Assembly (NCBI RefSeq): GCF_947493865.1
Contig: NZ_CANLTC010000011.1
Span: forward strand, 51,075 to 115,074
Direction: 5' to 3'
Source of the DNA: an uncultured Halomonas sp.
Lineage (GTDB): Bacteria; Pseudomonadota; Gammaproteobacteria; Pseudomonadales; Halomonadaceae
Length of the DNA stretch: 64,000 nt
Positions 24,754 through 35,735 of this stretch are shown piece by piece. Position 1 is the stretch's first letter. Every line of letters starts with the position of its first letter. The notes beneath the pieces are model-generated. The model searched no databases and was not told the origin of the DNA. It worked only from the letters and a program-made list of their open reading frames with translations. The translations under genes were made by a program, and so were the position numbers.

Positions 24754-25041
24754 TTGCAAGAGAGCGGCTTACGGCTAGAAGCTGTGGATCCTAATGCTTC
24801 TCGTGCCATGCTCGCTATTGCGCATGAACTCTGGGCAATGCAAAAGACGTTGGGTGATGGTCGACTCACGCTGCGTCAAGCACCACGCGAAGAAGGTGAG
24901 CCGAACGTCAAAGTGCCCCATACATCAACAGGAACGCCTTATGTTCGGATTCGAGACATCCCGGAATTGTTTCAGGATGACTTCATGCGCTATCTACGTG
25001 GCGCAGCCATGCCTGTAGTTGTGGTGAGACGGAGCCAGTAG
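24754..25041 (+). CDS. Hypothetical protein, possibly a decayed gene
   Basis: 95 codons from a TTG start, with protein-like composition (MLAIAHELWAMQKTLGDGRLTL ... VRIRDIPELFQDDFMRYLRG). The same frame is open before the start (SDHDIQILVDDLNDHAS, then TAG) and after the stop (KLIGWTDFTIADLTAAAEVL, ending TGA near 25164). This suggests a longer gene of unknown type now interrupted by stop codons. No family is recognised. It lies among transposon fragments and is probably not functional. Confidence 0.3.
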   Translation: MQESGLRLEAVDPNASRAMLAIAHELWAMQKTLGDGRLTLRQAPREEGEPNVKVPHTSTGTPYVRIRDIPELFQDDFMRYLRGAAMPVVVVRRSQ

Positions 25042-25160
25042 CTTTCGAAGTTGATTGGCTGGACTGATTTCACGATCGCCGACCTGACCGCAGCCGCGGA
25101 AGTGCTCCGTGATTTTCATGCAGCCACCTACTATCTCAACACACAGCAAGAAGACCTTAC

Positions 25161-25353
25161 TTGATCATCGGCTATGCCCGCGTCAGCACACAGTACCAGA
25201 ACCCCGAGCTGCAGTGTGATGTGATGCCCTCGATGAGGCTGGCTGTGAGCAGGTCTTCGAGGAGCGTGTCACCGGCACCAAGCTAGAGCGCCCCGAGCTG
25301 CAGGCCTGCCTGCGCGCCCTGCGTGACGGCGACACCCTAGTGGTGAGGGCTAC
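25161..25353 (+). pseudogene. Serine recombinase (resolvase/invertase) fragment
   Basis: The start IIGYARVSTQYQNPELQCD contains the catalytic serine motif of Tn3-type resolvases and invertases. A frame change near 25225 leads to LDEAGCEQVFEERVTGTKLERPELQACLRALRDGDTLVV, after which homology ends at a junction with unrelated DNA. Only about 60 of some 190 residues remain. A relic of a Tn3-like or similar element. Confidence 0.8.
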
Positions 25354-25557
25354 GTCGGCGACGAAGCGCCGCGGCCATTGACGCGACGGTAGCGGCACAC
25401 CTTGCACTGCGAGACGCTGCTCCCAGGCCAGCAGTGACGCCACCAGTCGCTGCTCTGCGGCATACTCGCTCAGCGCCAATTGCCGGGACGAGGCATGTAA
25501 CATATGGCTCAGCCAGTAGGCCTGCGTCGAGGTCAGTTCGTTCATGGCGTCCTCCAA
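25350..25557 (-). pseudogene. Probable IS66-type accessory gene (TnpA-like) fragment
   Basis: Reading from 25557, MEDAMNELTSTQAYWLSHMLHASSRQLALSEYAAEQRLV... PRRFVADV resembles the start of the small accessory ORF of IS66-like elements. The frame then runs on into antisense of the resolvase fragment, so the natural end was lost at about 25350. The family assignment is from memory and moderate at best. Confidence 0.4.
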
Positions 25558-25967
25558 TGATCAGAGGTCACCAGTGTGGCCGACGCTAGTCAGTTCGAGA
25601 AGGTAGGGTTGCTGGAGCACTTATGCAAATTAGGAAACATCGGTTGCGGAAAGCATCTGAAAGATGAACATGGATACTATTTTATCTTAATCATCGACAG
25701 ATACAGACGTAGATTAAAAGGTATAGACATAGGGGGGTGATAAAAAATGACCTTGTTTACACCTCTAGCCATGGTTAATCACCTTTCCTTCTGCACTCAA
25801 TTAATGGGAAACCCACGTCGATCATCGCCCCCGTTCGAAACCACGATGATCGAGTCGATGGCTGTCAGGCAACCTAGAACGCCATGGGACGATCATTTTG
25901 ATGATTGTCGAATGATACACAAATGCCACGAGCGCCGCGCGTTACGAGACGAGGAGATGATTTAACG
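25558..25967. other. 410-bp AT-rich gap at the accessory/core border
   Basis: Low-GC DNA between IS relics and the MFS gene. GGGGGGTG before ATG 25747 could serve a 72-codon frame (MTLFTPLAMVNHL...), but its translation does not look like a protein. This gap marks the right edge of the accessory region. Confidence 0.5.
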
Positions 25968-27353
25968 TCAGGCGCCCTTGTGGTCCTGTCGGGTACCGAT
26001 CACTTGAGCCAATGCTTGAGTATCGAGGCACTGACGATCCACCTTGAGATAAGCAACACGCTCCTCGGGTACGACCAATACATCCTCGACACCGGCCACG
26101 CTTGCAAAACGGGCCATCAAGGCATCCAGGGCGTCGTCATGATGCGTCGAGTCCAGTGCCACCACTTCGCTGGACAAATGACGCGGCGCGGGCATCCTCC
26201 AAATGACTGCCAGCCACAGCAAGGCAATCCCGGCAGCCCCTAGAAAAACCGCGTCGTAACCAAAATACTGGGATAACGCACCGCCTAGCACTCCTCCCAG
26301 GAAAGCCCCCAGGAATTGGCTGGTGGAATACACGCCCATGGCGGTTCCCTTGGCTCCCGCCGGGGCCAATTTGCTGATCATTGAAGGCAACGTCGCCTCA
26401 AGCAGATTGAAAGCGACAAAAAAAGCCCATAACAAGACAATCAATGTCCAGCGTTGATGCCCAACCTCGCCGAGAAGCACCAACACCAGAACCATGCTGG
26501 CTACAGCACCGATGAAGATGGCACGCATGCGCCGGCGCTTTTCGGCAATGATCACCAGGGGCACCATGCCGATAAAGGCCAGGCCCATCACGGCCAGATA
26601 GACCCAACCTTGCTGGGCCGCTTCGATGCCAACGCCAACCAGTCGAAATGGTACCGCCACGAACGCCGCCATCAAGATCAGATGCAAGGCAAAGATCGAG
26701 AAATCAAGACGCAGCAGATCGCTGCGCGTCAGCGTATTTCGCAGCTGACTACGATCCAGCCCCACATCACGATGACGCGCCCGGCGCGGCGCGGCGGGCA
26801 CCAGTCGCCACAACACCAGCAGGCTCAGCAGGGCTAAACCGGCGGTAAACCAGAATACGCCGGCAAGTCCGAAAGAGGCCGCTATCAACGGGCCAAGCAC
26901 CATGGCCACCGCAAACGCCACGCCGATCGACAGACCGATAGTCGCCATCGCGGCAGTGCGAGTCTCTTCTCGGGTCTGGTCGGCGAGCAAGGCCATGATG
27001 GCACCGGCCACTGCGCCGCTTCCTTGCAGGCAACGCCCAAAGATGACGCCACCAATGGTAGTCGCCTCCGCGGCGACGATACTGCCCAGGGCAAACAGCA
27101 CCAGACCACCGGCGATCACTCCCTTGCGTCCGATACGATCGGACAGCAAGCCGAAGGGAATCTGCAGTGCAGCCTGGGTCAGGCCATAGATCCCCAGCGC
27201 CAACCCGATCAGTAGAGGCGTGGCGCCTGCCAGATCATCGGCATACAGCGCCAACACCGGGAGCACCATGAACAACCCAAGCATGCGCGTGGCATATAGA
27301 CTGGCCAAACCGGCAATGGCTCGACGCTCGGTGGAAAGCAAACGAATGGTCAT
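25968..27353 (-). CDS. MFS transporter, YajR type with C-terminal YAM-like domain
   Basis: A 461-aa major facilitator with 12 predicted membrane helices. MFS loop motifs appear in GLLSDRIGRKG (motif A, near residue 70). After the last helix a soluble ferredoxin-like tail (DALMARFASVAGVEDVLVVPEERVAYLKVDRQ...), about residues 395-455, matches the layout of E. coli YajR with its YAM domain. The substrate is unknown, probably drug-like compounds. ATG 27353 is preferred over an upstream start, since MTIRLLSTERRAIAGLASLY is the family beginning. Divergent from uvrA. In Pseudomonas the same gene pair is followed by ssb; here ssb is absent and accessory DNA follows. Confidence 0.88.
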   Translation of the reverse strand: MTIRLLSTERRAIAGLASLYATRMLGLFMVLPVLALYADDLAGATPLLIGLALGIYGLTQAALQIPFGLLSDRIGRKGVIAGGLVLFALGSIVAAEATTIGGVIFGRCLQGSGAVAGAIMALLADQTREETRTAAMATIGLSIGVAFAVAMVLGPLIAASFGLAGVFWFTAGLALLSLLVLWRLVPAAPRRARHRDVGLDRSQLRNTLTRSDLLRLDFSIFALHLILMAAFVAVPFRLVGVGIEAAQQGWVYLAVMGLAFIGMVPLVIIAEKRRRMRAIFIGAVASMVLVLVLLGEVGHQRWTLIVLLWAFFVAFNLLEATLPSMISKLAPAGAKGTAMGVYSTSQFLGAFLGGVLGGALSQYFGYDAVFLGAAGIALLWLAVIWRMPAPRHLSSEVVALDSTHHDDALDALMARFASVAGVEDVLVVPEERVAYLKVDRQCLDTQALAQVIGTRQDHKGA

Positions 27354-27489
27354 GAGCAAGTCGCATACTGAATGAAAAGCGGTTCGCTGGACGTACAAGA
27401 CGGTGAACGTTGAGCACGGCAAAAAAAGTCCAGCAGCAGAGCCGGTATTCTACCGACACCACCGCTATTAGGAAAAGCACGACATCGTT

Positions 27490-27517
27490 TTGCCGCTTCA
27501 TCAGGGAAGCGTATAAT
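27490..27517 (+). promoter_or_regulatory. Probable uvrA promoter
   Basis: TTGCCG at 27490-27495, a 16-bp spacer and a consensus TATAAT at 27512-27517, 27 bp before the uvrA ATG. I find no CTG-N10-CAG LexA box in the divergent region, so SOS control of uvrA is not evident here. Confidence 0.7.
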
Positions 27518-27543
27518 CGAGCTTTTGCGCTACCGAGGTGGTA

Positions 27544-30420
27544 ATGGACAAGATTCAGGTCAGGGGTGCACGCACTCATAACCTCAAGAACATCGATGTC
27601 GAACTACCGCGGGACAAGTTGATCGTGGTGACCGGACTGTCCGGTTCCGGCAAGTCGTCGCTCGCTTTCGACACGCTTTACGCCGAGGGGCAACGCCGCT
27701 ACGTCGAGTCGCTTTCCACCTACGCCCGCCAGTTCCTGTCGATGATGGAAAAGCCCGATATGGATCATATCGAAGGGCTATCACCAGCGATTTCCATCGA
27801 GCAAAAATCCACGTCGCATAACCCGCGCTCCACTGTCGGTACGATTACCGAAATCTACGATTATCTACGTCTGCTGTTCGCTCGTGCCGGTACACCACGC
27901 TGCCCAGAGCATGGTACCGACCTGGAGGCCCAGACCATCTCTCAGATGGTCGACCAGGTTCTGGCCCTGCCCGAAGGCAGCAAGCTGATGCTCATGGCTC
28001 CTGTGGTCAAGGGCCGCAAGGGTGAACACCTGCAATTGATCAGTGAGCTTCGTGCCCAGGGGTTCGTGCGCGCCATGATCGACGGTCAGGTATTGGAACT
28101 CGACGATATCGCGCCACTGGAAAAGAACAAGAAACACGATATCAGCGTGGTGGTGGATCGCATCAAGGTTCGCGAGGATCTGCAACAGCGTCTGGCCGAA
28201 TCCTTCGAGACTGCCCTCAATCTTGCCGATGGCATTGCTGTCGTACACTTCATTGAGGACGAACAGGAGGACATCACCTTCTCGGCGCGGTTTGCCTGCC
28301 CGGTATGTGGATACTCCATCGCCGAGCTCGAGCCTAGAATGTTTTCCTTCAACAACCCGGCAGGCGCCTGCCCTACCTGCGATGGTCTTGGCGTGCAGCA
28401 GTTCTTCGATGCGGAAAAACTGATCAGCCATCCCGAACTCTCCTTGGCTGAAGGGGCGATCAAGGGCTGGGATCGCCGCAGTGTCTACTATTTCAATCAA
28501 CTGCAGGCATTGGCCACGCATTATCGTTTCAAGCTGGAAACCCCCTGGAACGACCTAGCACGTCATGAGCGCGATATCGTGCTAAACGGCAGCGGCGATG
28601 ACGCTGTTGCCTTTAGCTATGTCAACGACCGCGGGCGCAAGGTTACACGCGAGCACCCCTTCGAAGGGGTGCTGCCCAACATGCAGCGGCGCTACCGCGA
28701 GACTGAATCGAACATGGTGCGGGACGATCTCGCCAGGTATCTGGCCGTGCAGCCCTGCCCGACGTGCCAGGGCAGTCGACTACGGAAAGAGTCGCGTCAT
28801 GTCTTCGTCGATGATTACACCCTGCCCCAGATGGTGCGCTTACCGATCGGCGAGGCCTGGCAGTATTTCAAGACGCTGACCCTTCCCGGACGCAAAGGCG
28901 AGATTGCCCTCAAGATCGTCAACGAGATTCATGCGCGATTGGAATTTCTGGTCAATGTCGGGCTTGACTATCTCAACCTGGAGCGCAGTGCGGATACGCT
29001 TTCCGGTGGCGAAGCCCAGCGTATACGTCTGGCAAGTCAGATTGGGGCCGGGCTGGTCGGGGTCATGTACATTCTGGATGAACCTTCCATCGGCCTTCAT
29101 CAACGCGATAACGATCGCTTGCTCAAGACCCTCGTTCATCTGCGCGACCTGGGCAACACGGTGATCGTGGTCGAGCATGACGAAGACGCCATTCGCGCCG
29201 CGGATCATGTGCTGGATATCGGCCCTGGTGCTGGCGTGCATGGCGGTCGTGTAGTGGCTCAGGGCACCCCGGAGGACATCGAAAGCAGCAAAGAGTCTCT
29301 TACCGGCCAGTACCTGTCGGGGTCGCGGCGCATCGAGATTCCGCCTCATCGAATCCCGTGCAATCCTGAGAAGATGCTGCGCTTGAGCGGCGCAACCGGA
29401 AACAATCTGCAGGACGTTACCTTGGCGCTTCCCCTGGGCTTGTTCATTTGCGTAACCGGGGTCTCGGGGTCGGGGAAATCGACCCTGATCAACTCGACCC
29501 TGATGCCGATTGCCGCCTCTGAGCTAAACCGCGCCACGACTCTTACACCGGCCCCCTATAAAAAGATCGAGGGCCTCGATCAGCTCGACAAGATCATCGA
29601 TATCGACCAGAGCCCCATCGGTCGCACGCCACGCTCCAATCCGGCTACCTATACCGGCATCTTTACGCCCATTCGCGAACTGTTTGCCAGTACCCAGGAG
29701 GCGCGCTCCCGGGGTTACAAGCCGGGCCGTTTTTCTTTCAATGTCAAAGGTGGACGCTGCGAGGCTTGCCAGGGCGAGGGCATGATCAAGGTCGAGATGC
29801 ACTTCCTGCCGGACATCTACGTTCCCTGCGATGTGTGCAAGGGCAAGCGTTACAACCGCGAAACCCTCGAGGTCAACTACAAGGACAAGAATATCCACGA
29901 GGTGCTGGAGATGACCGTGGAGGAGGCACTGGCGTTCTTCAGCCCTGTCCCGGTCATTGCCCGGCGTCTACAGACCTTGATCGACGTTGGGCTCTCCTAT
30001 GTACGTCTTGGCCAGAGTGCCACGACGCTGTCCGGCGGCGAAGCACAGCGAGTAAAGCTGGCCAGGGAACTTGCCAAGCGCGATACCGGCCAGACCCTGT
30101 ATATTCTTGATGAGCCAACGACAGGGCTCCATTTCGAGGATATTCGCCAGTTGCTGACAGTGCTTCATCGTCTACGCGATCACGGCAATACCATTATCGT
30201 CATCGAGCACAATCTGGATGTCATCAAGACCGCGGACTGGGTGACGGACCTGGGGCCAGAAGGCGGCTCCGGCGGTGGGCGCATTATCGCCGAGGGTACG
30301 CCAGAGCAGGTCGCCGACATGGAAATATCGCATACAGGCCGTTTTCTCAAGCCACTGCTGACGCGCAAGCCAGGCGGCAGCAAGTCCCGGGCCAAGGACA
30401 TTGCCGCCAGCAGCGCTTGA
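27544..30420 (+). CDS. uvrA: Excinuclease ABC subunit A
   Basis: A 958-aa damage-recognition ATPase of nucleotide excision repair; with UvrB it finds distorted DNA. Two ABC modules are visible: Walker [11 protein letters not shown] near residue 33 and [10 protein letters not shown] near residue 645, ABC signatures [12 protein letters not shown] and [12 protein letters not shown], and Walker [12 protein letters not shown] and [11 protein letters not shown]. Zinc motifs [21 protein letters not shown] and CEACQGEG...CDVCKG are all present. Start ATG 27544 follows GAGGTGGTA; a GTG two codons earlier is possible. Length is close to the E. coli protein (940). It ends before a palindromic GC stem at 30441-30461. 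Confidence 0.98.
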   Translation: MDKIQVRGARTHNLKNIDVELPRDKLIVVTGLSGSGKSSLAFDTLYAEGQRRYVESLSTYARQFLSMMEKPDMDHIEGLSPAISIEQKSTSHNPRSTVGTITEIYDYLRLLFARAGTPRCPEHGTDLEAQTISQMVDQVLALPEGSKLMLMAPVVKGRKGEHLQLISELRAQGFVRAMIDGQVLELDDIAPLEKNKKHDISVVVDRIKVREDLQQRLAESFETALNLADGIAVVHFIEDEQEDITFSARFACPVCGYSIAELEPRMFSFNNPAGACPTCDGLGVQQFFDAEKLISHPELSLAEGAIKGWDRRSVYYFNQLQALATHYRFKLETPWNDLARHERDIVLNGSGDDAVAFSYVNDRGRKVTREHPFEGVLPNMQRRYRETESNMVRDDLARYLAVQPCPTCQGSRLRKESRHVFVDDYTLPQMVRLPIGEAWQYFKTLTLPGRKGEIALKIVNEIHARLEFLVNVGLDYLNLERSADTLSGGEAQRIRLASQIGAGLVGVMYILDEPSIGLHQRDNDRLLKTLVHLRDLGNTVIVVEHDEDAIRAADHVLDIGPGAGVHGGRVVAQGTPEDIESSKESLTGQYLSGSRRIEIPPHRIPCNPEKMLRLSGATGNNLQDVTLALPLGLFICVTGVSGSGKSTLINSTLMPIAASELNRATTLTPAPYKKIEGLDQLDKIIDIDQSPIGRTPRSNPATYTGIFTPIRELFASTQEARSRGYKPGRFSFNVKGGRCEACQGEGMIKVEMHFLPDIYVPCDVCKGKRYNRETLEVNYKDKNIHEVLEMTVEEALAFFSPVPVIARRLQTLIDVGLSYVRLGQSATTLSGGEAQRVKLARELAKRDTGQTLYILDEPTTGLHFEDIRQLLTVLHRLRDHGNTIIVIEHNLDVIKTADWVTDLGPEGGSGGGRIIAEGTPEQVADMEISHTGRFLKPLLTRKPGGSKSRAKDIAASSA

Positions 30421-30440
30421 CGCCTTCTTTCCTCGTGACC

Positions 30441-30461
30441 GGGCCGGATAGCATCCGGCCC
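30441..30461 (+). terminator. Possible uvrA terminator hairpin
   Basis: GGGCCGGAT-AGC-ATCCGGCCC is a perfect 9-bp stem 21 bp after the uvrA stop. No T-run follows (TACTCTCC), so it may act only weakly or with Rho. Confidence 0.45.
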
Positions 30462-30508
30462 TACTCTCCGCCAGTTTCAGCGGTGTTCTCGAAACACTAC
30501 ATCACAAC

Positions 30509-30538
30509 AAAAAAACCGGCCCTGATGGACCGGTTTTG
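30509..30538 (-). terminator. Intrinsic terminator of the alpha operon
   Basis: On the minus strand an ACCGGTCC-ATCA-GGGCCGGT stem is followed by seven T. It lies 36 bp after the rplQ stop and ends the long ribosomal protein transcript. Confidence 0.9.
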
Positions 30539-30573
30539 ACACTGCTTCGTTGAGCACCAGGTGCTCGAAAAGC

Positions 30574-30960
30574 TCACTCTTCGCCGGCTGCCTCATCGGC
30601 AACAGGACGATCGACCAGTTCGACAAACGCCATGGGCGCGTTGTCGCCGGTGCGAAAGCCACACTTGAGAATACGCACATAGCCACCGGGACGATTGACA
30701 TAACGCGGGCCCAGCTCATTGAAGAGCTTACCCACCGCTTCCTTGGAAAGCGTACGGCTGAATGCCAGGCGCCGGTTGGCGACACTGTCTTGCTTGGACA
30801 AGGTGATCAGCGGTTCAATATGACGCCGCAGTTCCTTGGCCTTGGGCAGAGTCGTCTTGATGACCTCATGCTCGACCAGCGAGACACACATGTTCTTGAA
30901 CATGGCCTGGCGGTGCGAGCTGGTACGATTCAGATGACGACCACTCTTACGATGACGCAT
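30574..30960 (-). CDS. rplQ: 50S ribosomal protein L17
   Basis: 128 aa, usual length, starting [21 protein letters not shown], the family N-terminus. L17 binds 23S rRNA near the exit tunnel. Last gene of the alpha operon, 39 bp after rpoA, with the intrinsic terminator following. Confidence 0.98.
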   Translation of the reverse strand: MRHRKSGRHLNRTSSHRQAMFKNMCVSLVEHEVIKTTLPKAKELRRHIEPLITLSKQDSVANRRLAFSRTLSKEAVGKLFNELGPRYVNRPGGYVRILKCGFRTGDNAPMAFVELVDRPVADEAAGEE

Positions 30961-30999
30961 GGTTGCAATTCCTTACCAAACGGGGACTCGAGTCGACGC

Positions 31000-31998
31000 T
31001 CACGCGGAAGCCTTGTCGTCCTTCAAGCTAGAAGGCGGCCAGTTCTCCAGCCGCATGCCAAGTGACAAGCCGCGAGCTGCCAACACGTCCTTGATTTCAT
31101 TCAGGGACTTCTTGCCGAGATTGGGTGTCTTCAACAACTCCACCTCGGTACGCTGAATCAGATCGCCGATATAATAGATGTTCTCGGCCTTGAGGCAGTT
31201 GGCACTGCGAACCGTCAGCTCGAGATCATCCACGGGGCGCAACAGAATGGGATCAACCTGATCCTCTTCTACTTCGCTTTCCTGTTCCTTATCGACTTCC
31301 AGATCGACGAATGCCCCCAGTTGCTCTTGAAGGATCGTAGCACTACGCCGAATTGCTTCTTCGGGCTCCAGGGTACCGTCGGTCTCGAGATCGATGATCA
31401 ACTTGTCGAGATCGGTACGTTGCTCGACACGTGCGGCTTCGACCGAATAAGAGACACGACGCACCGGACTGAACGTTGCATCCAACTGCAGACGCCCGAT
31501 GGTACGAGCCTCCTCATCGGCTTCAGCACGCACATCCGCAGGCTCGTAACCACGCCCCCGTGCAATCCGAAGCTGCATCTTCAGCTCTGCGCCCTCATTG
31601 ATATGAGCGATCACATGATCGGGATTGACGATATCCACATCGTGATCGGTCGCAATGTCACCTGCGGTTACGACACCGGGCCCCTGCTTGTTCAACGACA
31701 GAGTGGCCTCATCGCGACTATGCATTTTGACCGACACGTCCTTGAGGTTCAGGAGAATCTCGATAACATCTTCCTGAATTCCTTCGATGGCGCTGTATTC
31801 GTGATCGACACCCGCAATTTCGACTTCCACCACGGCACACCCGGGCATGGAAGACAACAAAATGCGACGCAGGGCGTTACCCAGAGTGTGGCCAAAACCG
31901 CGCTCGAAAGGCTCAAGCACAATTTTAGCGTGGTGTGCATTGATCTCTTCGACCTTGATATCGCGAGGACGAAGAAATTCTGTTACTGAACGCTGCAT
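31000..31998 (-). CDS. rpoA: RNA polymerase alpha subunit
   Basis: 332 aa. The N-terminal domain ([23 protein letters not shown], near residue 30) dimerises and assembles beta and beta'. The C-terminal domain ([29 protein letters not shown]...[15 protein letters not shown], about 250-320) contacts UP elements and activators. ATG 31998 ([11 protein letters not shown]) is the family start; the frame is open upstream without homology. The spacer between domains holds an acidic run ([19 protein letters not shown]), more acidic than in E. coli, as often seen in halophiles. Confidence 0.98.
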   Translation of the reverse strand: MQRSVTEFLRPRDIKVEEINAHHAKIVLEPFERGFGHTLGNALRRILLSSMPGCAVVEVEIAGVDHEYSAIEGIQEDVIEILLNLKDVSVKMHSRDEATLSLNKQGPGVVTAGDIATDHDVDIVNPDHVIAHINEGAELKMQLRIARGRGYEPADVRAEADEEARTIGRLQLDATFSPVRRVSYSVEAARVEQRTDLDKLIIDLETDGTLEPEEAIRRSATILQEQLGAFVDLEVDKEQESEVEEDQVDPILLRPVDDLELTVRSANCLKAENIYYIGDLIQRTEVELLKTPNLGKKSLNEIKDVLAARGLSLGMRLENWPPSSLKDDKASA

Positions 31999-32089
31999 AT
32001 GAACACCTTTCAGGCTGCCAAACGGATACTCGGTACTCGGTTGCCGAACCCGATAGTTCAGGCTCGGCTTCAAACACAAACAAATGAGT

Positions 32090-32710
32090 TTACTTCGAGT
32101 ACAGCTCGACGATCAGATTTTCGTTGATGTCGGCAGACAAGTCGCCGCGTTCCGGGACAGCCTTGAAAGTGCCTTCCATCTTCTTGGAATCGACATCTAT
32201 CCAGGTCACATCGCCGCGCTGGCCAGCCAGCTGCAGAGCGTGCTGAATACGCGCCTGATTCTTCGATTTTTCGCGAACCGCCACGACATCACCAGGCCTG
32301 ACCTGATAGGACGCAATGTTGACACGCTTACCATTCACGGTGATCGCCTTGTGGCTGACCAGCTGACGCGCTTCTGAGCGAGTCGAGCCAAAGCCCATGC
32401 GATAAACGACATTGTCCAGTCGGGATTCGAGCAACTGAAGCAACAACTCACCGGTCGCCCCCTTCAAACGGGCGGCCTCCTTGTAGTAGTTGCGGAACTG
32501 CTTCTCGAGCACGCCATAGATGCGACGTACTTTTTGCTTCTCGCGAAGCTGCAAGCCGTAGTCTGAAAGACGCTGACGGCGCTGGCCATGCACACCCGGA
32601 ATCTGCTCGGATTTGCACTTTTTCTCGAAGGGGGTGACACCACTCTTCAAAAAGAGATCGGTACCCTCACGACGAGACAACTTGCACTTCGGTCCAATAT
32701 AACGTGCCAT
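32090..32710 (-). CDS. rpsD: 30S ribosomal protein S4
   Basis: 206 aa, starting [20 protein letters not shown]. The S4 RNA-binding domain ([33 protein letters not shown]) is at about residues 95-155. S4 starts assembly of the 30S body and in enterics represses the alpha operon by binding the rpsM leader. Alpha operon, between rpsK and rpoA. Confidence 0.98.
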   Translation of the reverse strand: MARYIGPKCKLSRREGTDLFLKSGVTPFEKKCKSEQIPGVHGQRRQRLSDYGLQLREKQKVRRIYGVLEKQFRNYYKEAARLKGATGELLLQLLESRLDNVVYRMGFGSTRSEARQLVSHKAITVNGKRVNIASYQVRPGDVVAVREKSKNQARIQHALQLAGQRGDVTWIDVDSKKMEGTFKAVPERGDLSADINENLIVELYSK

Positions 32711-32722
32711 GAGTCTCTCTCC

Positions 32723-33109
32723 TTAAACGCGGCGTTTCTTCGGCGGACGGCAGCCGTTATGGGGAACGGGCGTCGCGTCGGTGATGCTTTGCACGCGGAA
32801 ACCGGCGGCATTCAATGCGCGCACGGCAGACTCACGGCCTGGACCGGGGCCCTTGACCAGTACGTCGACGTTTTTCACACCATACTCGGCTGCAGCAGTT
32901 GCTGCACGTTCGCTTGCCACTTGAGCAGCGAACGGGGTGCTCTTGCGAGAACCACGAAAACCCGAACCACCGGAAGTAGCCCATGAAAGAGCATTCCCTT
33001 GGCGGTCTGTGATCGTCACGATCGTGTTGTTAAAAGAGGCATGGATATGCGCAATCGCATCCACTACCTGCTTTTTAACCTTCTTTCGGTTACTGCGCGG
33101 GTTAGCCAT
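32723..33109 (-). CDS. rpsK: 30S ribosomal protein S11
   Basis: 128 aa with the signature [22 protein letters not shown] and a basic C-terminal end (PPKKRRV). It lies in the 30S platform and contacts the mRNA at the E site. The gap to rpsD is 12 bp. Confidence 0.98.
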   Translation of the reverse strand: MANPRSNRKKVKKQVVDAIAHIHASFNNTIVTITDRQGNALSWATSGGSGFRGSRKSTPFAAQVASERAATAAAEYGVKNVDVLVKGPGPGRESAVRALNAAGFRVQSITDATPVPHNGCRPPKKRRV

Positions 33110-33148
33110 GTTGATGTTTCTTCCTGTCTAAACGCCAGAACATGCGTG

Positions 33149-33505
33149 TTATTTGCGAATCGGCTTACGCGGACCTTTACGGGTACGCGCGTTGGTCTTG
33201 GTGCGCTGTCCACGCAACGGAAGACCACGGCGATGACGCAGACCACGGTAGCAACCCAGATCCATGAGACGCTTGATATTCAGCGTGACATCACGGCGTA
33301 GGTCGCCCTCAACGGTATATTTGCCGACTTCAGACCGCAGGGTATCCAGCTCTTCAGCGGATAGCTCCTGGATCTTGGTGGTCGGCGTAATGCCGGCGGC
33401 TGCACAGACTGCCTGTGCACGCGTACGGCCAATCCCGAAGATGTAGGTCAGCGAGATCGCCGCATGCTTGTTGTCGGGGATATTGACGCCTGCAATACGG
33501 GCCAT
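33149..33505 (-). CDS. rpsM: 30S ribosomal protein S13
   Basis: 118 aa, starting [19 protein letters not shown], with the C-terminal tail [18 protein letters not shown] that contacts P-site tRNA. ATG 33505 fits the family; the open frame above it has no homology. First gene of the alpha operon; the upstream 126 bp to rpmJ may contain the S4-binding leader seen in enterics, which I could not confirm by eye. Confidence 0.98.
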   Translation of the reverse strand: MARIAGVNIPDNKHAAISLTYIFGIGRTRAQAVCAAAGITPTTKIQELSAEELDTLRSEVGKYTVEGDLRRDVTLNIKRLMDLGCYRGLRHRRGLPLRGQRTKTNARTRKGPRKPIRK

Positions 33506-33631
33506 CAGCTTACTCCGAAATTTGAGCGGCTTGCTCGGTTTACCAGCTACAAAAGGCGCAATAGCATACCCTTTTGCCCGCAAAAGGGCAACAGGGTATG
33601 CCTACACCCGCTTTCATTGAGCGCAGGAATT

Positions 33632-33745
33632 TTAGCCCTGACGCTGCTTGTGCCGTGGTTCGATGCAGATGACGCGAACTGCGCCATTACGCCGAATGAT
33701 CTTGCAATTACGACACATCTTCTTGACGGAAGCTCGAACCTTCAT
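33632..33745 (-). CDS. rpmJ: 50S ribosomal protein L36, zinc-binding form
   Basis: A 37-aa protein read directly from the sequence: [20 protein letters not shown]... with CxxC...C-x4-H zinc ligands intact (C11, C14, C27, H32). This is the zinc-containing paralogue; a zinc-free copy could exist elsewhere. It sits between secY and rpsM, the standard end of the spc operon. Confidence 0.97.
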   Translation of the reverse strand: MKVRASVKKMCRNCKIIRRNGAVRVICIEPRHKQRQG

Positions 33746-33775
33746 CGTTCTCTCCATTACACGGTGGCATGCGCC

Positions 33776-35107
33776 CTAGCGCATCAAGCCGCCGCTGCCA
33801 TAGCCTTTCAAGTTAGACTTCTTCATCACTGACTCATACTGATGAGACATCAGGTGCGATTGCACTTGCGCCATGAAATCCATGATCACTACCACCACGA
33901 TCAGCAAGGAAGTGCCGCCGAAGAAAAAGGGCACATTCCAGGCAATGATCAAGAACTGAGGCATCAAGGAAACGGCGGTGATATAAAGGGCACCAAACAA
34001 GGTCAAACGCGTCATGACCTTGTCGATATAGCGAGCAGTTTGCTCGCCGGGACGGATACCCGGAAGGAAAGCGCCCGACTTCTTGAGATTGTCGGCCACA
34101 TCCTTAGGATTGAAAACCAGCGCTGTATAAAAGAAGCAGAAGAATACCACCGCAGCAGCGAAAAGCAAGATGTATAACGGCTGTCCCGGCCCCAAGGACT
34201 GAGACGCCGCCTGTAGCCATTCAAAGCCTTCGGCGGAGCCGACCCACTGACCGATCGAGGCCGGAAACAGGAGGATGCTCGAGGCAAAGATTGCCGGAAT
34301 GACACCCGCCATATTGACCTTGAGCGGCAGATAGCTGCTCTGCCCGGCATACATCTTGTTGCCAACTTGGCGCCGTGGATAGTTCACCGTAATGCGGCGT
34401 TGGCCACGCTCAATGAAGACCACGAACGCCACGGTGGCAATCGCTAACGCGGTTAGGGCCAAGAGGGGCAACACATTCCAGGCACCATCATTGCGTGCAA
34501 GTTCGAAGGATTGCCCAATGGCGCCAGGGAGTCCTGCTACGATACCGGCGAAGATAAGCAACGAGATACCATTGCCGATCCCCTTCTCGGTAATCTGCTC
34601 ACCCAGCCACATGAGAAATACCGCACCAGCGACAAAGGATACGATCGCGGTGAAGTAGAAACTGAAGTCGCTGGTATAAGTAACGCCCTGCCCGACCAGA
34701 CCGACTGCCATGCCAGTCGCCTGAATCAGCGCCAGTACGACGGTGCCATAGCGCGTGTACTGACTGATTTTTCGGCGACCAGCCTCGCCTTCCTTCTTCA
34801 GCTGCTCTAGCTGAGGCGAAGTTGCTGTCAGAAGCTGCATGATGATCGAGGCGGAAATATAAGGCATGATGCCCAACGCGAGGATACTCATGCGCTCCAG
34901 CGCACCACCCGAGAACATGTTGAACAGGCTCAGGATAGTGCCTTGGTTTTCTCTGAACAGCGCAGCAAGCTGATCAGGATTGATGCCAGGGACAGGGATG
35001 TGCGCACCGATACGGTACACCACGATGGCAATGAACACGAAACGTAGCCGCGCCCAGAGCTCGCTTAAACCACTTCCCGTTGCCGGCATGTTTCCTGATT
35101 TAGCCAT
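33776..35107 (-). CDS. secY: Preprotein translocase subunit SecY
   Basis: 443 aa, ten membrane helices; the pore of the Sec translocon with SecE and SecG. Signature motifs include [11 protein letters not shown] near the start, [17 protein letters not shown] and the cytoplasmic loop [18 protein letters not shown]. It abuts rplO exactly (rplO stop, then the secY ATG), so they are co-translated. The secE gene lies 26 kb away in this window. Confidence 0.98.
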   Translation of the reverse strand: MAKSGNMPATGSGLSELWARLRFVFIAIVVYRIGAHIPVPGINPDQLAALFRENQGTILSLFNMFSGGALERMSILALGIMPYISASIIMQLLTATSPQLEQLKKEGEAGRRKISQYTRYGTVVLALIQATGMAVGLVGQGVTYTSDFSFYFTAIVSFVAGAVFLMWLGEQITEKGIGNGISLLIFAGIVAGLPGAIGQSFELARNDGAWNVLPLLALTALAIATVAFVVFIERGQRRITVNYPRRQVGNKMYAGQSSYLPLKVNMAGVIPAIFASSILLFPASIGQWVGSAEGFEWLQAASQSLGPGQPLYILLFAAAVVFFCFFYTALVFNPKDVADNLKKSGAFLPGIRPGEQTARYIDKVMTRLTLFGALYITAVSLMPQFLIIAWNVPFFFGGTSLLIVVVVIMDFMAQVQSHLMSHQYESVMKKSNLKGYGSGGLMR

Positions 35108-35542
35108 TTAGTCCTCGACCTTGCCACCGGCGGCTTCAATAGCGCTCCGGGCTCCCTTGGTAACCCTGAGGCCTCGTACGGTAACCGCCTTGTTCAGTTC
35201 GCCAGACAGAATGACCTTTGCATACCGTGTGGCATCCTTGAGCACGTTGGCTTTTTTCAGCGCAGCCAGATCGGCGACATCGCCGTCTACCTTGCCGAGT
35301 TCTGCCAGGCGCACCTCTTCCGAGACCAGGGACTTGGCGGAAGTGAAGCCATACTTCGGCAGACGCCGTTGCAAAGGCATCTGACCGCCTTCGAAACCGG
35401 GCTTCACGCTACCACCGGACCGGGACTTGAGACCCTTATGGCCACGACCACCGGTCTTGCCCAGGCCGGAACCGATACCACGCCCCACCCGCTTGGCAGC
35501 GGATTTCGAGCCCGGTGCCGGGCTCAGACTATTGAGTTTCAT
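35108..35542 (-). CDS. rplO: 50S ribosomal protein L15
   Basis: 144 aa with the Gly/Lys/Arg-rich N-terminal stretch ([20 protein letters not shown]) that threads into 23S rRNA. It ends directly at the secY start. Spc operon. Confidence 0.98.
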   Translation of the reverse strand: MKLNSLSPAPGSKSAAKRVGRGIGSGLGKTGGRGHKGLKSRSGGSVKPGFEGGQMPLQRRLPKYGFTSAKSLVSEEVRLAELGKVDGDVADLAALKKANVLKDATRYAKVILSGELNKAVTVRGLRVTKGARSAIEAAGGKVED

Positions 35543-35545
35543 GGA

Positions 35546-35728
35546 TTACTCTCCCTCAACTCGTACAAGGTAATTTACCTTGTTGACCATGCCGCGTACG
35601 GCTGGGGTGTCTTCCAACTCGACCGTATGACCGATACGACGAAGCCCAAGCCCTTTCATGGTGGCCTTGTGCTTTTCCAATACGCCGATGGTACTACGCA
35701 TCTGAGTAACTTTGATCGAAGCTGCCAT
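35546..35728 (-). CDS. rpmD: 50S ribosomal protein L30
   Basis: 60 aa, starting [20 protein letters not shown] with the family core [29 protein letters not shown] 35728 chosen by family length. Three nt separate it from rplO and 7 nt from rpsE. Confidence 0.97.
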   Translation of the reverse strand: MAASIKVTQMRSTIGVLEKHKATMKGLGLRRIGHTVELEDTPAVRGMVNKVNYLVRVEGE

Positions 35729-35735
35729 GATTGCC

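Noticed and set aside
25747..25965. 72-codon frame after GGGGGG
   Set aside because: The translation looks random, with an irregular mix of His, Met and Arg, and the G-run is not a normal ribosome site.
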